The notes under the pieces: model-generated
What the model saw: the letters and a program-made list of their open reading frames with translations, nothing else
The model's database searches: none
What the model was told of the DNA's origin: nothing
Part shown: piece after piece, positions 9,007 through 15,886 of the stretch
Layout: every line of letters starts with the position of its first letter
Position numbering within the stretch: the stretch's first letter is position 1
Program-made: the position numbers and the translations under genes
Source of the DNA: Alphaproteobacteria bacterium
GTDB taxonomy: Bacteria > Pseudomonadota > Alphaproteobacteria > JACZXZ01
DNA length: 37,671 nt
NCBI GenBank assembly: GCA_035625915.1
Contig: DASPOR010000035.1
Span: forward strand, 1 to 37,671
Direction of reading: 5' to 3'

Positions 9007-9750
9007 CTATTGAATCTCGATGTGCACGTTCCTGTTCTCTTGCTTACTGACCTGATCCGCAGTCTTCACGCGCAGGTCGGTCTTACCCTTGCTGATCATC
9101 GTGATGCTTGCGACCGGTATCCCCTGGCGAGAGAGATAGTCCCTTGCCGACCGGACACGATCCTCGGAGAGCTTTTGGTCGCGCGCTGGAGAACCGGTAG
9201 TATCGGTGTGACCGGTCAGCACCACCTTCCGACCGTCGGATTGCTTAGCGGCGTTCGCAACTGAGTCGAGGATGCGAGCCGCATCGGCTCGAATGTCGAA
9301 CTTGCCGACGTCAAAGTAAATCCAAAACTCATGGGACCCTGGCTCGGTCGTTGACAGTGCCGCCAAATATTTTTGCAGCTCTTCAATCGGCTTTGGTCCG
9401 ACCAACGCGTAATACGCGCCACCATTGCCCTCCTCAGTGAAAAATATCAGGTAGTAAACGTTCGTCCCACAACGCGTGAGCGTCCAAATCTCCCGCCACT
9501 TGCGCTCTGTAATCTTCCCACTGACGTGCGATGTCGGCGAGCCCACGGGAGCAGCCTTCACGAAATGCTTATCCTGGCACTCGGGACTAGCCACGTCATC
9601 GTGCTCGAGGACGGTCGCCTGCGTCTTGCTTTGCAAAAATTGTGAAGCAAGTGAGCCAATGTCGTATCCATCGGCTTTCGTGCTCTCTGCCGCCATTGCC
9701 AAGAGACCCGCAACTAAAATTGCGTCCCGAAAACGCCAACGCATTGCCAT
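9007..9750 (-). CDS. OmpA-family peptidoglycan-binding protein
   Basis: This is a 247-residue exported protein. The N-terminus has two Arg and a hydrophobic run (AILVAGLLAMAAES) ending near a likely signal-peptidase site at ESTKADG. Residues of about 30-135 form a domain I do not recognise, with two cysteines that could pair in the periplasm. The C-terminal 105 residues are a typical OmpA-like domain that holds peptidoglycan: FWIYFDVGKFDI, VVLTGHTDTTGS and LSEDRVRSARDYL, ending in NRNVHIEIQ. I start at the ATG at 9750 because GGAAGG lies seven bases upstream and the signal peptide then begins correctly; the frame extends to 9795. There is no beta-barrel, so it is probably periplasmic rather than an outer-membrane porin. 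It is divergent from the hydrolase gene. Confidence 0.85.
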   Translation of the reverse strand: MAMRWRFRDAILVAGLLAMAAESTKADGYDIGSLASQFLQSKTQATVLEHDDVASPECQDKHFVKAAPVGSPTSHVSGKITERKWREIWTLTRCGTNVYYLIFFTEEGNGGAYYALVGPKPIEELQKYLAALSTTEPGSHEFWIYFDVGKFDIRADAARILDSVANAAKQSDGRKVVLTGHTDTTGSPARDQKLSEDRVRSARDYLSRQGIPVASITMISKGKTDLRVKTADQVSKQENRNVHIEIQ

Positions 9751-9851
9751 GATGACACCTTCCTTCGGCATCGCCAATTCATGGTAAGATACCATTTCAA
9801 TCGTGCAACGCCTTTGGGGGATTCGTGGCTAGCGTTTGAAAGCGCGAGGCG

Positions 9852-10712
9852 ATGACGAACGGGAAAGCACGCGTGGCGGCGGTTGCGATCGCGCAGGGGC
9901 ACAGCGGGACCTACGCAGCGACGAGGTCCACGGCGAAGCTCTTCATGACAGAGGCAGGCACGGGCAAGTACGTGATGTTTCTGCACGGCTGGACTTGCGA
10001 TTCCCACGATTGGAGCTGGCAGTTATCGTTGTTCGAGAGCAAGTACCGTGTCGTGACCCTCGACCTGCGGGGGCACGGCAGGTCCCAGGTCATGCCGTCA
10101 GGCGCCTATAAGCCGGCGGATTACGATGCCGACATCGAGGCGCTGATCTCGACCGAGTACCCCGGTCAGAAATTCATCATCGTGGGGCATTCGATGGGTG
10201 GGCAGATTGCCGCCCGTCTCGCCGCCAAACGGCCGGACCTGGTCTGTGCCGTCGTGTCCGTCGACGGCACGCTCGGCTATTCCGACGACGCAGCGCAACT
10301 CTACGGGAAGACGGTCCATGATCTGAACAGCGGCGATCCCGGCGTGGTGGCCTCGGCTCTGTTCCAGCTCGGCTACGACCCTGCGACCGATCCGGCATTT
10401 AAGCGCTGGCATGCGAGACGCGTCCAGGGGATGCCGGTGGACGTCGTACGCGAGTCCTTCGGCCCGCTTTTCTTCGGAGCTGACCAGGTAGGCGTCGGAG
10501 AGGCGAGCGCGAAGTTTTGCAGAAGCTTGACAGTGCCCTTCTATCACCTTTGCCGCGATCCGGCCAAGGCCGACCGCATGCGGCCGTGGTTCTCGCACCC
10601 GAAGTCGAAAGTCGACCTATGGTCCCACGCAGGTCACTGGATCATGCAGGACCGCAAGGACGACGTGAACGCCGCGATGACCACCTGGATTGACGCGCTT
10701 GAGGGGCTATAG
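9852..10712 (+). CDS. alpha/beta hydrolase
   Basis: The 286-residue protein shows the alpha/beta-hydrolase order: an oxyanion strand (MFLHGWTCDSHDW), the nucleophile elbow GHSMGG with Ser114, a likely catalytic acid at Asp236 (CRDPAKAD) and the base at His262 (HAGHW). It would cleave an ester, amide or C-C bond of a small molecule; the substrate cannot be read from the sequence. The first 25 residues are an extension before the core fold. The ATG at 9852 has only a weak GAGG upstream, so a start slightly downstream is possible. It is divergent from the OmpA-domain gene, and a small ORF with a strong ribosome site follows 29 bases after its stop. Confidence 0.85.
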   Translation: MTNGKARVAAVAIAQGHSGTYAATRSTAKLFMTEAGTGKYVMFLHGWTCDSHDWSWQLSLFESKYRVVTLDLRGHGRSQVMPSGAYKPADYDADIEALISTEYPGQKFIIVGHSMGGQIAARLAAKRPDLVCAVVSVDGTLGYSDDAAQLYGKTVHDLNSGDPGVVASALFQLGYDPATDPAFKRWHARRVQGMPVDVVRESFGPLFFGADQVGVGEASAKFCRSLTVPFYHLCRDPAKADRMRPWFSHPKSKVDLWSHAGHWIMQDRKDDVNAAMTTWIDALEGL

Positions 10713-10741
10713 CGTCGAAAGCCCTTCAGGAGGCGCCTAAT

Positions 10742-10822
10742 TTGAGCGCAGCCGCTACGAAAGCAGCGGGCGACAAAATCACGGTCGACAGCATGCAGAA
10801 ACACGGCTTTGCATCGCCATAA
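10742..10822 (+). CDS. possible 26-residue small ORF
   Basis: A TTG at 10742 follows AGGAGG (10728-10733) by eight bases, one of the best ribosome sites in the region. The frame runs 26 codons (contains GDKITVDSMQKHGFASP) to TAA at 10820. It starts 29 bases after the alpha/beta hydrolase stop, so it could be its operon partner. The peptide is hydrophilic and I know no homologue. The alternative is a chance frame in non-coding sequence. Confidence 0.3.
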   Translation: MSAAATKAAGDKITVDSMQKHGFASP

Positions 10823-10862
10823 TAACCATGCGTTCGTTGCGACTTGCCGCCGCAAAGCAAAA

Positions 10863-10880
10863 GCCTCGCTGAAGCGGGGC
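10863..10880 (-). terminator. terminator-like hairpin, minus orientation
   Basis: GCCTCGC and GCGGGGC pair over seven positions with one G-U type pair around a TGAA loop. On the minus strand the stem is followed by TTTTGCTTT. No clear minus-strand gene lies upstream of it, so its role is unclear. The same stem recurs at 27135-27152. Confidence 0.4.
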
Positions 10881-11034
10881 CAGAAAGCCGAACTGAGGGG
10901 TTCCAGATTGATGACGAACTGCATGTCAATGTGACATTGGCAAAACAGCTCCGGATCGACCTGGTCCAAGCGCCCATGTCGGGCAAATGCCCGGTTCAGC
11001 ACTTCGCCATAGCCGAATACGCCAAGGAGGCCGA

Positions 11035-11247
11035 ATGCTCGAACGAACCGCCGGTGTTTTGATATTAGCGGTCCTCTGCGCCTGCGGGCCTGATCTCAGC
11101 CAATACAAATCAGTCGATAATGCCGGTGTGCCTGTGGAGCAAGGCTACCAGCAGTGCGACGACCTTGCCCAACTTGCGACAAGCAGCATTACCGTATTGA
11201 ACCGCGACAGCATGGTTCATTCCTGCATGCAGATGCGCGGTTACTAG
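11035..11247 (+). CDS. small lipoprotein of unknown function
   Basis: The 70-residue product starts with a short lipoprotein signal (MLERTAGVLILAVLCAC) whose lipobox is L-C-A-C; the second Cys is the likely lipidated residue. The mature part is about 53 residues, with two more cysteines (QQCDDLA and HSCMQMRGY) and a C-terminal CMxxRGY signature that I associate with small exported ORFans of alphaproteobacteria. The ATG at 11035 has AAGGAGG directly upstream (11024-11030), which favours this start over an ATG at 10987 with no such site. A hairpin with a nine-base stem follows 40 bases after the stop. Function is unknown. Confidence 0.65.
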   Translation: MLERTAGVLILAVLCACGPDLSQYKSVDNAGVPVEQGYQQCDDLAQLATSSITVLNRDSMVHSCMQMRGY

Positions 11248-11287
11248 GCGACCAGCGCACTCGATATTCCGGGGCTCGCAAAAGAAA

Positions 11288-11324
11288 AACCCCGCTGACC
11301 GTGACTGGAGGACGAAGCGGGGTT
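11288..11324 (+). terminator. hairpin downstream of the small lipoprotein gene
   Basis: AACCCCGCT (11288-11296) and AGCGGGGTT (11316-11324) form a perfect nine-base stem with a 19-base loop. The T-tract is on the minus-strand side (TTTTTCTTT), so as an intrinsic terminator it would work best leftward. On the plus strand it may still protect the lipoprotein mRNA end. Its right arm runs into the remnant at 11326. Confidence 0.5.
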
Positions 11325-11325
11325 A

Positions 11326-11415
11326 TGCCGGAAGTTCAAGTGCCGACGCTGCAATCATCAGCGGGCGGCGATTGTGGTAGATGATCGTGGACTTGGACTT
11401 CCTGAACGGAATTAA
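11326..11415 (+). pseudogene. C-terminal fragment of a zinc-ribbon-like ORFan
   Basis: In the frame ending with TAA at 11413 the plus strand reads CRKFKCRRCNHQRAAIVVDD. This closely matches the C-terminal part of the gene at 15887-16168, which has QKFKRRRCKHRSAAVVVDD. The DNA is alike over about 65 bases (11331-11395 against 16048-16112). The N-terminal two thirds are missing: the similarity stops at the right arm of the hairpin at 11288-11324, and a stop lies in frame at 11302. It is therefore a truncated copy, the product of duplication or of independent acquisition followed by loss. Confidence 0.6.
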
Positions 11416-11641
11416 ATACGGGGAACGGCAAGGGAGTGCTTTGGAGACCGCGCGTTATCGACGAGTCAAACGCTTTCTTGAAAACCTCGCCTTCGAAGTA
11501 AAGGGCGAAATCTGGGGATGTGACCCCATCGCCCTGCGTGGCGGCCGATCAATTCGGGCGATCGGGCGAAACCGCTATCTTGCCACCGCACTCGTCAGAG
11601 GTTCATGATCTTGAGGGTGTCCGTATTGCGCAAGGTGGTCT

Positions 11642-12013
11642 TTGATCTCGGTACCCCATATCGCATTTATCGTCGCATTGTTTCTCAGCGCGTGCGGTAC
11701 AGCGCCGCCGCTGAAATTCCCCACCCCATACTCGTCAAATGGCGTCAGAGTTACGGTTGATGGAATATGGCGGAGCGATACCGGCACTGTGCTGGGCATT
11801 ACTGGCCTAGCTATCAATGAGTCCCGCAGGGACCTCCATATATGCGTAATAAACTTCGATGTTTTGGACGCTGCCGGCGTGAAAGTATCTAGTGCATTTG
11901 CCTCAACCACAGACCTGAACGCTGGACAAAGCTGGCGATTTCAAGCCGTGTTCGCCAATCCATATAGCGTGTCCTTTAAGTCAGTGATGCCCGGAGAGCT
12001 TATGGCAATGTAA
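11642..12013 (+). CDS. FxLYD-domain-like lipoprotein
   Basis: The 123-residue product has a lipoprotein signal (IAFIVALFLSAC) with lipobox L-S-A-C, so it should be anchored in a membrane through its Cys. The mature part resembles an FxLYD domain, an immunoglobulin-like beta fold of bacterial surface proteins: VTGLAIN-type strand (LGITGLAINES), then VINFDVLDAAG, then the turn LNAGQSWRFQAVF. The start is taken as TTG at 11642, with AAGG about seven bases upstream. A hairpin with a T-rich tail lies 118 bases after the stop. The function of such domains is not known; they are often found in small exported proteins. Confidence 0.65.
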   Translation: MISVPHIAFIVALFLSACGTAPPLKFPTPYSSNGVRVTVDGIWRSDTGTVLGITGLAINESRRDLHICVINFDVLDAAGVKVSSAFASTTDLNAGQSWRFQAVFANPYSVSFKSVMPGELMAM

Positions 12014-12131
12014 GAACGTGGAGGCAACCATCGCATGGTCAATATTTGTCGCACCGTTGAACACTGGTTACAATTCGCGTCGATGCTTCTTCGCGTAACG
12101 CCCTGAGGCAAAAGCGCTAGGATCTGTTAAA

Positions 12132-12156
12132 CGCCGCCTCGGCGGGGCTTTTCTTT
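12132..12156 (+). terminator. intrinsic terminator-like hairpin
   Basis: CGCC and GGCG (within 12132-12144) pair around a short loop, extended by a G-rich right side, and are followed by GCTTTTCTTTG. It lies after the FxLYD lipoprotein gene on the plus strand and just beyond the end of the convergent gene at 12160. Confidence 0.5.
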
Positions 12157-12159
12157 GTG

Positions 12160-12459
12160 CTATCCGTTTGAGCGTCTTTTGGCTGCATCGTCCATGATGC
12201 CGCGGCATTCTTCTTCCGACAGGCGACTGAGCGCGCGGGCAAGGACGTCGAAGCGGTTCGGTTTAGTCAACTTAGCTAAAGCTCCCGCCGCGAGCCTGCG
12301 TAGCGGGTCGACGCGCCCATCCACAACGCCGATCCATTGGGCTGGCCCAAATATCGCGTTGCGCCGCTCAAATTCGAGCATGAGGACAACGCCGGATTCC
12401 ATTTCGCCCTCATCCTGGAAATGCACATCGATCAATGTGTCCGTGTCGCGGACTCTCAT
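12160..12459 (-). CDS. conserved-looking hypothetical protein
   Basis: I do not recognise this 99-residue protein. It is soluble, acidic at the N-terminus (DTDTLIDVHFQDEGEMESG) and helical towards the C-terminus (LRRLAAGALAKLT, then ALSRLSEEECRGIMDDAAKRR). The amino acid composition and codon pattern are more protein-like than the opposite strand. The ATG at 12459 has GGAG six bases upstream; a longer frame starts at 12471. It is convergent with the FxLYD lipoprotein gene and divergent from the small membrane protein at 12574. Confidence 0.55.
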   Translation of the reverse strand: MRVRDTDTLIDVHFQDEGEMESGVVLMLEFERRNAIFGPAQWIGVVDGRVDPLRRLAAGALAKLTKPNRFDVLARALSRLSEEECRGIMDDAAKRRSNG

Positions 12460-12573
12460 TGCCGTCTCCATTTTCGGCGACTCTTTCGGTGGCTTCCCAT
12501 AGAGTCCGTGTCGGGAAGGCGGCAGTCGAACCTACTTCGCGGGGATCGGTCTCATCAGAGGGGACAGCGAACT

Positions 12574-12948
12574 ATGACTAATATCGCACGACGCTTCATC
12601 ATCATTGCCGTAATTTACGCAATAATCGGCATGGCGCACGGGATCGAAATGGGAATTTCTGGCGACCATAGTGAATTTACAATGCACGCGCACATAAATC
12701 TGGTGGGCTGGGCATCACTCGCACTTTACGGCTTGACCTATCGCGCCTTCCCGGCAATGGCGGTAGGCTGGCTGGCGGTTGCGCATTTCTGGCTGGCAAA
12801 TTTAGGGGCCCTGTTGATGGCAATCGGGCTCTACTTACTGTTCACAAATCAGATCGAAGTAGTTCTAATCGTCGGCTCGCTACTCACCTTCTTCGCAGCC
12901 GTAGTTTTTTTGGTCAATTTCGTGACCCGCTCCGAGAAGCCGGCGTGA
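12574..12948 (+). CDS. four-helix membrane protein resembling part of haem-copper oxidase subunit I
   Basis: The 124-residue protein has four hydrophobic helices (about 7-24, 41-60, 65-87 and 91-115). Helix two begins with MHAHINLVGWASLALYGLTY: the HxH (His38, His40) with LxGW resembles the segment of haem-copper oxidase subunit I and related NO reductases that carries a haem-ligand histidine. The protein is far too short to be an oxidase and lacks the copper-site histidines. Database entries of this kind are often labelled cytochrome oxidase-like. The ATG at 12574 has GAGGGGA eleven bases upstream. It stands alone and converges on amt. A role in haem or quinone binding is a guess from the histidines. 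Confidence 0.6.
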   Translation: MTNIARRFIIIAVIYAIIGMAHGIEMGISGDHSEFTMHAHINLVGWASLALYGLTYRAFPAMAVGWLAVAHFWLANLGALLMAIGLYLLFTNQIEVVLIVGSLLTFFAAVVFLVNFVTRSEKPA

Positions 12949-13054
12949 TGGGACCTGCCTCGGAGAGGCTGAAACTACGACAATTGCGGCGACCTTACTT
13001 CAGGCGCACCGGACAATCGACTTAAACCCCCGCATCTGCCCTGCACAAAAAGGA

Positions 13055-13094
13055 AAGGCCCCGCTGCCAGTGGGAGTCCGCGCGGGCTTTCTAG
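13055..13094. terminator. bidirectional terminator-like hairpin between convergent genes
   Basis: AAAGGCCCCGC and GCGCGGGCTTT are imperfect complements around a 15-base loop. There is an A-tract on the left (AAAAAGGAAA) and CTTT on the right, so it can act in both directions for the four-helix membrane protein and for amt. Confidence 0.5.
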
Positions 13095-13109
13095 GGCGGG
13101 CAAGCGAAC

Positions 13110-14330
13110 TTAGGGCGTTCCCAGATAGGCCGTCTCCCCATGAAGTGCGACGTCGAGACCTGCCTCCTCGTCAGATTGCCCCACTTTGACGAGCGTGACT
13201 TTGTCTATCAACCACAGCATGGCATAGGTGAAGGCGAATGCCCAAACCGACGACAATAAGGCAGCCAGCACCTGCTTGCCGAAGAAAGCGCCATTGCCAA
13301 ATACCAAGCCATCGGTGCCAGCTGGATTGAATGCGGTGGAGGCGAATACGCCCAGGAGCACGATTCCAAGCGCACCGCCCACCCCGTGAACGCCCCAAAC
13401 ATCGAGGGCATCGTCCCACTTCAGCCGGTTCTTCAGCGCAACGGCGAAGTAGCAGACCACACCTGACGAAATGCCAATTATGACGGCCGTGAGGGGTGAC
13501 ACGTAACCCGCCGCCGGCGTGACGGTGGCCAATCCTGCGACAGCGCCTGTCAGCAGTCCGACGAAAGTTGGGCGCTTTTCCTGCCACCAACCGACGATCA
13601 TCCAAGTGACGGCAGCGAAAGAAGCCGCCAAGTCGGTATTGAGAAAGGCGACGGTGGTAACCGAATCAACTCGGAACTCACTGCCCGCGTTGAAGCCATA
13701 CCACCCGAACCAAAGAAGGCCCGTGCCCAAAGCCACTAGCGGCACACTATGCGGCCCTGAGTCGAGGACGCGCCGGCGGCCGACATAAAGGACCGAAGCG
13801 AGAGCGGCCATTCCAGCGGTGTTGTGGACGACGATGCCCCCCGCAAAGTCCAGAACCCCCCAGCTCTGCAATAATCCGCCGCCCCAGAGCATGTGTACGA
13901 ATGGGAAATATACGAAGAGCAGCCACAGCGTGAGGAAGGCCATGTATGCCTTGAACGAGACGCGATTGGCGAATGCCCCGGTGATCAGCGCCGGCGTGAT
14001 GATGGCAAACATCATCTGGTAGGCGATATGAACAAATAGAGGAATACCCGGCGTGGGTGACGGCGTGGCCAGAGTCACGCCATGAAGAAAGGCCATGTCC
14101 AGGTTGCCAATGATTCCACCCTCACCTCCCGAAAAGCACAGCGAATAACCAACGACGTACCAGATCACCGTCGTCCATCCCATGGAAACAAAGGACTGCA
14201 TCATGATCGCCAGCACATTGCGCCGGCTGACGAGCCCGCCATAGAAGAACGCCAGGCCTGGAGTCATCAGCATGACCAAGCTGCTGCACAGAATCATGAA
14301 TCCGGTATTGCCGGTGTCGAGATTTGCCAA
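13110..14330 (-). CDS. amt: ammonium transporter Amt
   Basis: The 406-residue protein is a clear Amt/MEP/Rh-family channel for ammonium in the inner membrane. It has about eleven helices and the family marks: AYQMMFAIITPALITGAF with the Phe gate, Asp161, the twin pore histidines His169 (GGIVVHNTAG) and His315 (WGVHGVGGALG), and a C-terminal tail with DVALHGETAY. There is no cleavable signal peptide ahead of helix one. The start is TTG at 14330 with GGAGG five bases upstream. Unlike most amt genes it has no glnK partner on either side, so its PII regulator must be elsewhere. It would import ammonium, which fits the window's amine- and guanidine-degrading enzymes in a general way. Confidence 0.93.
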   Translation of the reverse strand: MANLDTGNTGFMILCSSLVMLMTPGLAFFYGGLVSRRNVLAIMMQSFVSMGWTTVIWYVVGYSLCFSGGEGGIIGNLDMAFLHGVTLATPSPTPGIPLFVHIAYQMMFAIITPALITGAFANRVSFKAYMAFLTLWLLFVYFPFVHMLWGGGLLQSWGVLDFAGGIVVHNTAGMAALASVLYVGRRRVLDSGPHSVPLVALGTGLLWFGWYGFNAGSEFRVDSVTTVAFLNTDLAASFAAVTWMIVGWWQEKRPTFVGLLTGAVAGLATVTPAAGYVSPLTAVIIGISSGVVCYFAVALKNRLKWDDALDVWGVHGVGGALGIVLLGVFASTAFNPAGTDGLVFGNGAFFGKQVLAALLSSVWAFAFTYAMLWLIDKVTLVKVGQSDEEAGLDVALHGETAYLGTP

Positions 14331-14716
14331 GATTTCCTCCCAAGGTAACGGCGCCTGACGAGCGCTCTATGCCATCGGGAAGCCGGCTCCAGGAAACGTA
14401 AGAGGTCTTGCGGACGCCGGAGTCTCCGGGGATCCCGCATGGCAAAGTTATGGTAGGAGGCTCCGCAGAGCCGAGTCAATCGCCCGCGTTCATCCCAGCC
14501 GAGTGCTGTTTTTGGTGGGGTGGGCCGAGTACTCAATTTTTGGCGCCTTTCGCGGATCGCTTCGTTAGCCAACAAATTGTTGCCAAGTCTCGGGCGCGAC
14601 TAGCGCATTTTCTGCACGCGCTGTCGGCACACTCTGCAATTCCCTGAATCTCGGATTTCAAGCCAGCGGACCGCTGTAAGCGTCGTTGATCGCAAAAGCC
14701 TAGTGCTTTACCTCGC

Positions 14717-14740
14717 CCCGCTTTGGCGGGACTTTTTCTT
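14717..14740 (+). terminator. intrinsic terminator-like hairpin 1 of the array
   Basis: CCCGC and GCGGG form a five-base stem around TTTG, followed by ACTTTTTCTT. There is no plus-strand gene within 300 bases upstream. Confidence 0.6.
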
Positions 14741-14839
14741 CGCCGCATTTCTGCCCTAATCCTACGGGCAGTATTGCATATGTGAGATGGTCAACCGGAC
14801 GTGTTCTGGTTTCCCTGAGGCGTCTGGTCTCACGCACTG

Positions 14840-14876
14840 GCCCCGCCCTTCCCCAAAGCGGCGGGGCTTTTCTTTT
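14840..14876 (+). terminator. intrinsic terminator-like hairpin 2 of the array
   Basis: GCCCCGCC (14840-14847) and GGCGGGGC (14860-14867) form a perfect eight-base stem with a 12-base loop, followed by TTTTCTTTT. No gene lies between it and hairpin 1. Confidence 0.65.
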
Positions 14877-14892
14877 GCAAGTCTTTTGCAAG
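14871..14892. repeat. 11-base perfect tandem repeat
   Basis: TCTTTTGCAAG occurs twice in direct succession (14871-14881 and 14882-14892). The first copy overlaps the T-tail of hairpin 2. It looks like a recent slippage duplication. Confidence 0.8.
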
Positions 14893-15022
14893 GATGTCTT
14901 GATAGGCGTGCACGGGAGTAGCCAGCACTAGGTACTACCCTTAGATGATTCCCCGATGTGCCAGAGTGGGCGCATATTCGCGGTGCCCGCAAAGGGCAAC
15001 TTCCATGGATATGTGCTGCCTA

Positions 15023-15054
15023 GCCCCGTCGCCTCCCAAACCGGCGGGGCTTTT
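15023..15054 (+). terminator. intrinsic terminator-like hairpin 3 of the array
   Basis: GCCCCG (15023-15028) and CGGGGC (15045-15050) form a six-base stem, with a partly paired interior, and are followed by TTTT. It faces the end of the minus-strand gene at 15076. Confidence 0.6.
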
Positions 15055-15075
15055 CTCTGGCCGCAGTGACGCGCA

Positions 15076-15384
15076 TCAAAATAAATCGGCGTCAGGTAAA
15101 TCCAGGACAAGGGCCGCGCGGACGAAATCGTGTGCTCGTTCGACCGCTGCTTGTCGAATCTCCTCAGGCGGGAAGCCAGTGTGCGCCACCTTTCCGCCGA
15201 AGGGCACGCGCACAACGAACTGCACCTCTTCGTCGGACCCCGCCATCACCGGCTCGGACGAGGCCGTGGAAGTCGACCTAGCCGCAGATTCCTTCGAGGC
15301 GGCCCTCCTAACCTTGAAGTTGACGAGAACCGCACCCTCCGTTTGTCTTTTCCAATGCCAATCGAACGTCGTCAATATGGCCAT
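15076..15384 (-). CDS. hypothetical protein
   Basis: I do not recognise this 102-residue soluble protein. It starts MAILTTFDWHW, has a Ser/Ala-rich linker (about 29-50), a short beta-like stretch EEVQFVVRVPFGGKV, and a helical end EIRQAAVERAHDFVRAALVL. GGAGG lies five bases upstream of the ATG at 15384, and its codon third positions are GC-rich, so it is probably expressed. It is the only likely gene inside the hairpin array and points against the hairpins. It could be an ORFan of a decayed mobile region. Confidence 0.55.
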   Translation of the reverse strand: MAILTTFDWHWKRQTEGAVLVNFKVRRAASKESAARSTSTASSEPVMAGSDEEVQFVVRVPFGGKVAHTGFPPEEIRQAAVERAHDFVRAALVLDLPDADLF

Positions 15385-15601
15385 TCAAGCCTCCGTCTTT
15401 GTGGGGTTGACGGACTCGAACTGCCGAGCTGCTACTCCGGTGATCGTGCACACCACGCTGCGACCGCTATAAGCGAGTGCCCAATTCACCACCTCTGCGG
15501 GGCTTTTTCTTCCTGGTTAGTTATATGACAGCGCCGATCGCCGGCAATAACATACGCTTGCGCCGCAGTCGCAAGAGCTGTGAGGCGTACCCCCAATTTG
15601 G

Positions 15602-15640
15602 AGCCCCGCTTTTCGTCGTATGGTCAGCGGGGCTGTCTTT
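15602..15640 (+). terminator. terminator-like hairpin 4 of the array
   Basis: AGCCCCGCT (15602-15610) and AGCGGGGCT (15626-15634) form a perfect nine-base stem with a 15-base loop, followed by GTCTTT. The stem is the same core as the one at 11288-11324. Confidence 0.55.
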
Positions 15641-15783
15641 CGGAGTTTAGTTCACCAGATTCCCGCAGGTTCACTCAATGACGGGCATCACACTGACGTA
15701 AACGCAGCTTAAGCGCGTGTCCGCGTGAGCACGTATTGCGGACACATTAGGTTCAGCATACGCTTTTTGCTAGCGTTCCTTCA

Positions 15784-15819
15784 CCGGGCCCTTGTACGGC
15801 TCATCCCGGCCCGGCTTTT
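15784..15819 (+). terminator. terminator-like hairpin 5 of the array
   Basis: CCGGGCC (15784-15790) and GGCCCGG (15808-15814) form a perfect seven-base stem, followed by CTTTT. Hairpin 6 begins only four bases later, so the two form a tandem pair. Confidence 0.6.
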
Positions 15820-15822
15820 CCT

Positions 15823-15851
15823 GCCCCGCCCGCCCGCGGGGCTTTTTTCTT
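15823..15851 (+). terminator. intrinsic terminator 6 of the array
   Basis: GCCCCGC (15823-15829) and GCGGGGC (15836-15842) form a perfect seven-base stem with a six-base loop, followed by TTTTTTCTT. This is the most classical terminator of the set. It precedes the zinc-ribbon-like gene by 35 bases. Confidence 0.75.
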
Positions 15852-15886
15852 CAGTCACTAAATTATCTGTTCTTAAAAATCTTCTT

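Larger units (their letters stand above)
14331..15075. other. 745-base stretch with three terminator-like hairpins and no gene
   Basis: The left 200 bases hold the amt promoter. After that I find no coding frame with a ribosome site on either strand. Three plus-strand hairpins with T-tails lie at 14717, 14840 and 15023, spaced 120 to 180 bases. Directly after the second is a perfect 11-base tandem repeat. The segments between the hairpins are about the size of small RNAs, but no promoter is convincing by eye. Confidence 0.5.
15385..15886. other. about 500-base stretch with further terminator-like hairpins
   Basis: No gene is visible. The first part is the upstream region of the minus-strand gene at 15076 and includes a short segment that resembles a tRNA 3' half (15400-15429). 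A decayed terminator (GCGGGGC then TTTTTCTT, without its left arm) lies at about 15497-15511. Complete hairpins lie at 15602, 15784 and 15823. Confidence 0.5.

Noticed and set aside
10634-11002. 122-codon minus-strand frame across the hydrolase end and the hairpin at 10863
   Set aside because: It overlaps the clearly coding end of the alpha/beta hydrolase and runs through a terminator-like hairpin; there is no ribosome site at its start.
11381-11608. 75-codon plus-strand frame between the two lipoprotein genes
   Set aside because: It starts inside the zinc-ribbon remnant, has no ribosome site and mixed third-position composition. The peptide resembles nothing I know.
15400-15480. A complete tRNA on the minus strand around the T-arm-like segment
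   Set aside because: I tried to fold the upstream sequence. The anticodon stem and acceptor 5' strand do not pair, so only a fragment can be claimed.
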